Shown here piece by piece: positions 7,281 to 11,317 of a stretch of 11,317 bases of DNA. The position numbers were made by a program, and so were the translations under genes. The notes beneath the pieces were generated by a model. That model was given only the letters and a program-made list of their open reading frames with translations. It searched no databases and was not told the origin of the DNA. The stretch is from an uncultured Clostridia bacterium (GTDB lineage Bacteria; Bacillota; Clostridia; Oscillospirales; Acutalibacteraceae), in contig CANRDH010000036.1 in NCBI GenBank assembly GCA_947629295.1, positions 1 through 11,317 on the forward strand. Direction: 5' to 3'. Each line of letters starts with the position of its first letter. The first letter of the stretch is position 1.

Positions 7281-7673
7281 TTATCCGAATGATTCTTTTC
7301 TGTGCTGCCTGGCAAGAGCGGCAACCGCCTTTATGGCATCTACTATTTTCCTTTTATCCTCCTCATTCAAAGGTACACCGTCAAACATAAGTCCCTGCTG
7401 TGAGGTAAGAACCTGAGTGAATTCGTCAAAAACATCGGATAGCTCGCATACTCCGTGTTTTTGTACAGTTTTATTTTTTCCGAGAAGGTAATCTGCCGAT
7501 ATTTCAAATACCGAGCATATTTTAAGTATCATGTCGCTGTCAGGCTGCCGCCTGCCCTGCTCATACATACCAACAGCGGACGCAGATATTCCGAGCCTTT
7601 CTGCAAGCTCCGATTGAGTCATTCCGATATTTTTTCTAAGCTCTCTGATTTTGTTTCCGACATTGTTTTTCAT
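7281..7673 (-). CDS. XRE family (Cro/CI-type) transcriptional repressor
   Basis: A 130-aa protein with an N-terminal helix-turn-helix at about 8-62; the recognition segment is MTQSELAERLGISASAVGMYEQGRRQP (18-44), shown here only as the classical HTH_3 pattern ending in the 'YE.GRR.P' signature. The C-terminal part (78-125) is helical and charged and may mediate dimerisation and recognition by the peptidase. The ATG at 7673 is chosen over an upstream in-frame TTG at 7703 because a GGGGG site lies 5 nt before it. It is first in the operon with the ImmA-type gene and the LOR-like gene. Its promoter holds a near-palindromic motif inside the -35/-10 spacer, and a second copy precedes the divergent operon, so it most likely represses both directions. 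Confidence 0.92.
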   Translation of the reverse strand: MKNNVGNKIRELRKNIGMTQSELAERLGISASAVGMYEQGRRQPDSDMILKICSVFEISADYLLGKNKTVQKHGVCELSDVFDEFTQVLTSQQGLMFDGVPLNEEDKRKIVDAIKAVAALARQHRKESFG

Positions 7674-7739
7674 ATTGTCCCCCAAGCAGCTTCCGCCGAA
7701 CAATATTGTACGGCTGTATTATGTTAGTTTATTGTTAAT

Positions 7740-7768
7740 ATTATAACACCACGGTACGTGTATTTCAA
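7740..7768 (-). promoter_or_regulatory. Promoter of the xre-immA operon
   Basis: On the minus strand, TTGAAA (7763-7768), a spacer of exactly 17 bp, then a perfect TATAAT (7740-7745). The expected mRNA start is near 7733, giving a leader of about 60 nt. The whole spacer is occupied by the operator-like motif described separately. Confidence 0.75.
7748..7762 (-). promoter_or_regulatory. Candidate XRE operator, copy 1 (within xre promoter spacer)
   Basis: Minus-strand sequence TACACGTACCGTGGT, with core CACG-N3-CGTG palindromic half-sites. It matches copy 2 (7934-7948) at 13 of 15 positions in the opposite orientation. Being between -35 and -10, occupancy would directly block RNA polymerase, the usual geometry of autorepression. 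Binding by the neighbouring XRE protein is inferred. Confidence 0.6.
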
Positions 7769-7827
7769 GCCTTATTTTTTTATTATACATTTTAAGCGAC
7801 AGTAAATAAAAATTAAGAAAATGGGTA

Positions 7828-7855
7828 TTGATTTTTACCTGAAATGGATTATAAT
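7828..7855 (+). promoter_or_regulatory. Candidate promoter of the small-protein/sigma-like operon
   Basis: TTGATT (7828-7833), a 16-bp spacer, then a perfect TATAAT (7850-7855). The start of transcription would be near 7862, giving a leader of about 100 nt that contains the hairpin at 7875-7904 and operator copy 2. AT-rich surroundings lower certainty, and a later promoter cannot be excluded. Confidence 0.5.
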
Positions 7856-7874
7856 TGATTATAAAGGGAAGTAG

Positions 7875-7904
7875 AAATACACATACAGATAAATTAGTGT
7901 ATTT
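7875..7904 (+). repeat. Inverted repeat in the divergent leader, related to the operator half-site
   Basis: AAATACAC (7875-7882) and GTGTATTT (7897-7904) are perfect 8-bp inverted repeats 14 nt apart. The left arm sits in GAAATACACATAC (7874-7886), which matches the minus-strand GAAATACACGTAC at the xre promoter (7754-7766) at all but one base. It may be a weaker operator pair, a leader hairpin, or both. Confidence 0.5.
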
Positions 7905-7933
7905 TATATGCCTATATTTTTTTATAAATTAAC

Positions 7934-7948
7934 TACACGTATCGTGTT
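7934..7948 (+). promoter_or_regulatory. Candidate XRE operator, copy 2
   Basis: TACACGTATCGTGTT, containing the perfect interrupted palindrome ACACG-TAT-CGTGT (7935-7947). It lies only 2 nt before the AAGGAG ribosome binding site of the 67-aa gene. A bound repressor here would act as a roadblock to elongating polymerase, or control an undetected nearer promoter. Confidence 0.6.
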
Positions 7949-7961
7949 GAAAGGAGCTAAT

Positions 7962-8165
7962 ATGACATACAGTGAATGGGCTGAGGAGTATTTTGAAAGT
8001 GCGGGAAATCTCAAGGAAAGGATAGCGGAAATGAAGAATGAGATGAAGACGGCGACGCCTGACAAGCTTGCGGAGTTTACCAACAGAATTAATATTATGA
8101 CAAGTATGTACTATGAATGTATGGACACGGCAAGACTGCTTGCAAAAAGAAAGGGGGAATGTTGA
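7962..8165 (+). CDS. Small charged helical protein of unknown function
   Basis: A 67-aa acidic/basic mixed protein with no signal or membrane segment; almost the whole length is predicted alpha-helical, with heptad-like spacing of hydrophobics (for instance L17, I21, M24, M28 and later L36, F39, I43, I45), so a helical hairpin or coiled coil is plausible. I do not recognise a family. The ATG at 7962 has a strong AAGGAG at 7951-7956 with a 5-nt gap; the frame runs further upstream but without a start site of this quality and through the operator. Its TGA shares one base with the ATG of the sigma-region-4 gene (TGATG at 8163-8167), implying translational coupling and perhaps a complex. It could be a co-factor or anti-sigma-like partner; that is only inference from the overlap. 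Confidence 0.8.
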   Translation: MTYSEWAEEYFESAGNLKERIAEMKNEMKTATPDKLAEFTNRINIMTSMYYECMDTARLLAKRKGEC

Positions 8166-8464
8166 TGAAAACAATTTTAAGGTACATAGGTGAAAATGAA
8201 GAAAAAGAGATGTCATTGTTTGCCTATATGAATAATAAGGAGGATGGGGGAAACGATAAACAACGTGACAGAATGAAGAAAATTCTGAGGATTGCCATGG
8301 AAAACGAGCTTACAGGCAGACAGCGCGAATGTATCAATATGAGATTTTATTCGGGAATGAAAGCGTGTGAAATAGCCGATAAGCTTAATATAAAGACAGC
8401 TACAGTTTATAAGCACATAAGAAAGGGAATAGCCGCAATGAAACATTGCGCTATTTATCTTTGA
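8165..8464 (+). CDS. Small DNA-binding protein consisting of sigma-70 region 4
   Basis: A 99-aa protein. Residues about 48-93 match sigma-70 region 4: 'ELTGRQRECINMRFYSGM' (48-65) forms the first helices and ACEIADKLNIKTATVYKHI (67-85) is the -35-binding helix-turn-helix. The N-terminal 45 residues are charged and contain no region 2, so it cannot melt a -10 element alone as an ECF factor would. Possible roles are a transcription regulator that contacts core polymerase, a split sigma factor needing a partner, or a phage/ICE-type late regulator. The start at 8165 overlaps the previous stop by one base; an upstream in-frame region has no better start, and AAGGGGGAA lies just before it (8151-8159). 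It is the last gene of the operon; the short TTTATC/GATAAA stem over its stop is only a weak terminator. The output genes cannot be inferred. Confidence 0.85.
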   Translation: MKTILRYIGENEEKEMSLFAYMNNKEDGGNDKQRDRMKKILRIAMENELTGRQRECINMRFYSGMKACEIADKLNIKTATVYKHIRKGIAAMKHCAIYL

Positions 8465-8489
8465 TAAAAATTTTCATATTAAAAATAAT
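8461..8489 (+). promoter_or_regulatory. Candidate promoter of the DUF378 gene
   Basis: TTGATA (8461-8466), a 17-bp spacer, then AATAAT (8484-8489); each box differs from consensus by one base. It overlaps the end of the sigma-like gene and would start RNA near 8496, about 60 nt before the ATG. The region is AT-rich, so some caution applies. Confidence 0.5.
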
Positions 8490-8555
8490 TTAATGAATAA
8501 AAACATAAAAAATGCCAATGCTATTAGGGACAGAATTGTTTTGGAGGTATATTTT

Positions 8556-8780
8556 ATGCTTGATAAAATTTCTTTGATACTGCTGATTATCGGCGGACTT
8601 AACTGGGGTTCTGTCGGTATATTCCAGTTTGATATCGTTGCATGGATATGCGGCGGACAGACAGGTATCATAAGCAGAATCATCTATACCCTTGTGGCGC
8701 TTGCCGCAATATGGTGTATTTCACTCTTGTTTCGTGATGAATCGTCCTACAATAAGGATAGAACGGCATTCGGCGAGTAA
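8556..8780 (+). CDS. DUF378 family two-TM membrane protein
   Basis: A 74-aa small membrane protein. It matches the DUF378 (YuzA-like) pattern: an N-terminal 'LDKISLILLIIGGLNWGSVG' run (2-21) with the family hallmark GGLNWG at 13-18, then a 'FDIVAWI.G' segment (25-33), then 'RIIYTLVALAAIW' (41-53). Two transmembrane helices are predicted, about 4-23 and 39-58, with a polar C-terminal tail. The biochemical role of the family is unknown. The ATG at 8556 has GGAGG at 8543-8547 with an 8-nt gap; longer in-frame starts lack such a site. Usual family length. It seems a single-gene unit between its own promoter and the terminator at 8819-8856, and unrelated to the switch upstream except for position. 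Confidence 0.88.
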   Translation: MLDKISLILLIIGGLNWGSVGIFQFDIVAWICGGQTGIISRIIYTLVALAAIWCISLLFRDESSYNKDRTAFGE

Positions 8781-8818
8781 TACCGAACACACGACAAGAA
8801 TAATACCCAAATTGTGAT

Positions 8819-8856
8819 AAAAGGTCTGCTGCACATTATGTGCGACAGACCTTTTT
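8819..8856. terminator. Bidirectional intrinsic terminator
   Basis: AAAAGGTCTG (8819-8828) pairs with CAGACCTTTT (8846-8855); inside, after a 2x2 internal loop, GCACA (8831-8835) pairs with TGTGC (8839-8843) around TTA. T-runs follow on both strands. It ends the DUF378 gene on the plus strand and the convergent lipoprotein gene on the minus strand. Confidence 0.88.
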
Positions 8857-8880
8857 ACCGTTTTGAGCATTGTACATATA

Positions 8881-9351
8881 TTATTTATTGCCAAGTGAAA
8901 TTTCCGTTATACTTCCGTTTTGGTCGGTTCTGACAGTGCATGGTGTTCCCAAGGATGGGGAATACGAATATCCGTTTTTTTCCTTGATCAGCTGTATATT
9001 ATCCTTATTTTTTTTGATATCATGCATGATATCCGAAACGGCAGCGGGGAATGAATTATCGGGAAGAAGGATAGAATCGCTGCGACAGATAAGCGAGCCG
9101 AGGGATACGGTATATTTTCCGTCGGAATATCGGAAGCTTAATCCCGAAAGAGTTTCGGGTGACTTCAGGGTAACAGCTTCCACTCCGTCACTTAAGAAGC
9201 TTAGTGTGCAGCTATATTCGTTTCCTTTGTAATTAATAATGCAATCCCTTTCTGTTTCAAGCTTTATCTTCGGTGAATCATTCTCTTCCGAGCAGGCTGC
9301 CGCTGACAGAAACAGTACTGCCGCGGAAGCCGCCGCAATAAGCTTTTTCAA
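8881..9351 (-). CDS. Putative lipoprotein of unknown function
   Basis: A 156-aa exported protein. The N-terminus is a lipoprotein signal peptide: KK at 2-3, a hydrophobic core (4-15) and the lipobox SAAAC with the lipidated cysteine at position 20. The mature part is beta-rich, with alternating polar strands such as 'NEYSCTLSFLSDG' and 'LSFRYSDGKYTVSLGSL', then an 'LPDNSFPAAVSDIM' helix. This pattern recalls LolA-like lipoprotein-carrier folds, but I do not recognise a named family. The only start available is TTG at 9351, because a TGA lies in frame at 9367-9369; GGCGGTAGGAAG precedes it. The gene follows nnr on the same strand with a 165-nt gap, so a separate promoter is likely but none is convincing. 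It converges on the DUF378 gene at a shared terminator. Anchored to the outer face of the membrane. Confidence 0.82.
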   Translation of the reverse strand: MKKLIAAASAAVLFLSAAACSEENDSPKIKLETERDCIINYKGNEYSCTLSFLSDGVEAVTLKSPETLSGLSFRYSDGKYTVSLGSLICRSDSILLPDNSFPAAVSDIMHDIKKNKDNIQLIKEKNGYSYSPSLGTPCTVRTDQNGSITEISLGNK

Positions 9352-9516
9352 GCTTCCTACCGCCTTTCATACGGTATGGATCATCTTTCCTTACCGTTAT
9401 ATTTTTTGTACTGTTATATCATATTCGTTTATACGTGATTTATGATAAAAAGCAGCTTTGACGGATCAAGCATACAGGAGAGAAATTGAATGTCCGATTG
9501 TAACGGAGATTTGAAA

Positions 9517-11040
9517 TTAGTATATATATTTCAGTTCTTCAAGCATATCACTCGGAAGCATAGTACGGGCGGAATATTTCTCAGCGCATTTATCTCCGGC
9601 AAGACCGTGATAATATACTCCGTATATTGCTGCCTCAGCATAGCCTGCGCCCTGGGCAAGGAATGAGGCTACCATGCCTGCGAGAATATCCCCGCTGCCT
9701 CCTTTTGCCATGCCGTTGTTTCCTGTAAGATTTACATAGACATTACCGTCCGGCAGAGCTATAAGTGTATTTGCACCTTTAAGAATAACCGTGACACCGT
9801 ATTCGGTTGCAAAATCTCTTGCCGTGCGATATCTGTTTTTCTGGATTGTTGCAGCGTCCGTCCCTGTCAGGGCTGCCATCTCACCCGGGTGGGGAGTAAG
9901 TATAACAGGAGCGCTGCATTGTCTTAATACGTCCGTGTACATAACTATTGAATTTATTCCGTCTGCATCCAGCACTATCGGTCTCGTTGAGGTGGTGAGC
10001 ATTGCAGATACAAGCTCAGCCATATTGCTGCTTGTTCCAAGACCGCATCCTATAAGGAGCGCACTTGCTTTTTCAAGTATTTCATACTGTAATGTATCAA
10101 ATGAATTTATGCTTATAAGGCCGTCGCTTGATTGTTCAAGCGGAACGAATACAGCTTCCGTCAGCTTTGATGCGACAATGGGGTAAATACCGTCCGGAAC
10201 AGCGGCACGCAAAATACCGACCCCGCTGCGAAGGGCGGCAGTTCCGGACAGGATTGCGGCGCCGGACATTCCATAGCTTCCGCACACAGAAAGCAAAGTC
10301 CCGTTTGTACCTTTATGTGCGGATTTTTTTCTTTCCTTAAGCGGATGAGAATTAATAAATTCATCTGTTGTTTTCATTACATAGGTGCATTTATTTATTA
10401 TATGTTCAGGTATACCTATTTGCGCAACCGAGACCTCTCCGCAGTAATCTGTTGAGGGGTAAAGGACGTGCAGCGGTTTTAGTGTGGTAAAGGATACGGT
10501 ATAATCCGCATGGAAGCAATTGTCGGGAACCTCACCGGTATCACATATGATACCGCTTGGAGTATCAACAGCAATTTTTACGGCATTGATGTTTTTATTG
10601 CAGTAATCAATTACCTGAGCGCTTAACGGATCGAGCATATTTCGGAATGATATTCCATAGATTGCGTCAATAAGCATTTCGGAATTATTTATAACCTTCA
10701 TACATTCGTCCGGATTTTCGGCAAAGGATAAAACATTTACCTTGTCGGGTATAATATCAAAATTCAACTTTCCGAGATCTGTTGCCGGATATTCGTTTGC
10801 TATTATAACAGTTACATCGCTCATAAGCGAAAGGAATCTGGCAACCACGAATCCGTCGCCGCCGTTATTACCTTTTCCGCAAAGGACGGCAATATTTTTT
10901 ATTTTTTTTTGTACAATAATTTTTGCTGCAAGCTCTGCAACTGCCGCTCCTGCCTGTTCCATCAAGGAGGCAAGCGGTCTGCCGCTTTGAACGTAAGCTC
11001 TTTCGATATTTCGTATTTCACCGCTTTCCACAACTACCAT
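9517..11040 (-). CDS. nnr: Bifunctional NAD(P)H-hydrate epimerase / ADP-dependent (S)-NAD(P)H-hydrate dehydratase
   Basis: A 507-aa cytoplasmic repair enzyme that restores damaged NADHX/NADPHX: the N-terminal YjeF domain interconverts R and S forms and the C-terminal ribokinase-like domain dehydrates the S form using ADP. The epimerase is about 1-215: GKGNNGGDGFVVAR (55-68), D125 before YGISF, and VDTPSGI (158-164). The dehydratase is about 235-507: HKGTNG (242-247), 'GSYGMSGAAILSGTAALRSG' (254-273), LTPHPGEM (381-388) and GGSGDILAG (447-455), in which D451 is the expected catalytic base. Length is normal for the fused form (Nnr/YjeF). ATG 11040 was chosen because GGGGTG lies 6 nt upstream; an ATG at 11079 has no binding site and lies inside the leader palindrome. 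In relatives it often neighbours acpS or alr; neither is seen here. Confidence 0.96.
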   Translation of the reverse strand: MVVVESGEIRNIERAYVQSGRPLASLMEQAGAAVAELAAKIIVQKKIKNIAVLCGKGNNGGDGFVVARFLSLMSDVTVIIANEYPATDLGKLNFDIIPDKVNVLSFAENPDECMKVINNSEMLIDAIYGISFRNMLDPLSAQVIDYCNKNINAVKIAVDTPSGIICDTGEVPDNCFHADYTVSFTTLKPLHVLYPSTDYCGEVSVAQIGIPEHIINKCTYVMKTTDEFINSHPLKERKKSAHKGTNGTLLSVCGSYGMSGAAILSGTAALRSGVGILRAAVPDGIYPIVASKLTEAVFVPLEQSSDGLISINSFDTLQYEILEKASALLIGCGLGTSSNMAELVSAMLTTSTRPIVLDADGINSIVMYTDVLRQCSAPVILTPHPGEMAALTGTDAATIQKNRYRTARDFATEYGVTVILKGANTLIALPDGNVYVNLTGNNGMAKGGSGDILAGMVASFLAQGAGYAEAAIYGVYYHGLAGDKCAEKYSARTMLPSDMLEELKYIY

Positions 11041-11072
11041 CAATATCACCCCGTCATATTTTAGTCTTATGC

Positions 11073-11086
11073 TGTACATATGTACA
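11073..11086. promoter_or_regulatory. Perfect 14-bp palindrome in the nnr leader
   Basis: TGTACATATGTACA is identical to its reverse complement. It lies about 11-25 nt downstream of the predicted nnr transcription start and 33 nt before the ATG. The size and symmetry fit an operator for a dimeric regulator; none can be named. Confidence 0.45.
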
Positions 11087-11103
11087 CATTAACTCTTAAC
11101 ATT

Positions 11104-11132
11104 ATTCTATCACTGTATTACATATTTTTCAA
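11104..11132 (-). promoter_or_regulatory. Sigma-A promoter of nnr
   Basis: On the minus strand, TTGAAA (11127-11132), a 17-bp spacer, then TAGAAT (11104-11109). The mRNA would start near 11097, about 57 nt before the ATG at 11040. Confidence 0.65.
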
Positions 11133-11210
11133 TTATAAATGTCTATTTTTTTGTGCTGTTTTATTAATAATATTTTTTTTCAATAATATAAATAAATTTT
11201 CAATATCGTA

Positions 11211-11239
11211 TTGACAATCGTGTAAAAAAAATATAAAAT
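11211..11239 (+). promoter_or_regulatory. Strong promoter of the tRNA-Ser gene
   Basis: A perfect TTGACA (11211-11216), a 17-bp spacer, then TAAAAT (11234-11239). RNA would start near 11246, about 32 nt before the tRNA. The leader carries a small hairpin, CTGTT/AACAG (11251-11255 with 11260-11264), which would be removed with the 5' leader by RNase P. Confidence 0.75.
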
Positions 11240-11277
11240 GTTATTGTTGCCTGTTTGGTAACAGCAAAATATACTAT

Positions 11278-11317
11278 GGAGACGTATTGAAGTGGTCATA
11301 ACGGGCCTGACTCGAAA
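11278..11317 (+). tRNA. tRNA-Ser(CGA), 5' part, cut by the window end
   Basis: The first 40 nt read as a tRNA. Acceptor strand GGAGACG (11278-11284); T8 A9; D stem TTG/CGG (11287-11289 with 11302-11304) with G-U pairs and a loop containing the invariant GG (11294-11295); G26 at 11305; anticodon strand CCTGA (11306-11310); loop CTCGAAA (11311-11317), giving anticodon CGA for UCG serine. GGAGA acceptor starts are typical of serine tRNAs. The variable arm, T arm and 3' acceptor strand lie outside, so pairing of the acceptor and anticodon stems cannot be checked. Confidence 0.85.

Noticed and set aside
7034..7390. Plus-strand frame of 118 codons across the immA-xre junction
   Set aside because: Antisense to two conserved genes and without a ribosome binding site.
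6830..7673. Type II toxin-antitoxin interpretation of the XRE-metallopeptidase pair
   Set aside because: The second protein carries a complete HELGH zinc site of the ImmA/IrrE family, not a known toxin fold; a repressor-protease pair fits better.
6318..8464. Prophage or integrative element remnant
   Set aside because: No integrase, recombinase, terminase or attachment-site duplication is visible; the flanking genes are chromosomal housekeeping types. An origin from such an element remains possible but is not shown.
9490..9663. Plus-strand 57-codon frame starting ATG with AGGAG upstream (9477-9481)
   Set aside because: Almost entirely antisense to the conserved end of nnr; no recognisable composition or domain. 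Treated as a shadow despite the binding-site match.

Overview
The window reads as chromosomal DNA from a low-to-moderate GC Gram-positive bacterium, most likely a gut-type member of the Clostridia (Oscillospiraceae/Ruminococcus-like). Support for this comes from strong GGAGG-type ribosome binding sites, sigma-A-type promoters, a lipoprotein with a Gram-positive lipobox, a VanY-type wall carboxypeptidase carrying a Clostridia-style Ig/Fn3-like region, and ImmR/ImmA-like regulators. The species cannot be named from the sequence alone. No integrase, transposase, CRISPR array or phage structural gene is visible.

Left (1-4295): a potassium module. A six-TM voltage-gated-type K+ channel with two C-terminal RCK_C (TrkA_C) domains lies on the minus strand. 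It is divergent from a plus-strand operon of trkA (double RCK regulator) and trkH (K+ translocating subunit). Uptake and conductive flux of K+ are therefore probably tuned together.

Centre-left (4296-6317): a 446-bp hairpin-rich intergenic stretch, then a single-gene unit for an exported D-Ala-D-Ala carboxypeptidase with its own promoter. A second hairpin-rich spacer follows and ends in a bidirectional terminator.

Centre (6318-8464): a compact regulatory module. On the minus strand, an XRE repressor, an ImmA/IrrE-type HELGH metallopeptidase and a possible tubby/LURP-one-like protein form one operon. Divergently on the plus strand, a 67-aa helical protein overlaps by one base a 99-aa protein made essentially of sigma-70 region 4. 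The 288-bp divergent intergenic region holds two copies of a 15-bp near-palindromic motif (13/15 identical, opposite orientation). One fills the -35/-10 spacer of the xre promoter; the other lies just upstream of the divergent operon's ribosome binding site. This looks like a self-regulated switch: repressor, protease that removes it, and a small sigma-like output gene. It is the most interesting part of the window.

Right (8556-11317): a DUF378 two-TM protein with its own promoter, a bidirectional terminator, a convergent lipoprotein with a TTG start, the bifunctional NAD(P)HX repair enzyme Nnr with a well-formed promoter and a 14-bp perfect palindrome in its leader, and, at the edge, the 5' half of a tRNA-Ser(CGA) gene with a consensus promoter.
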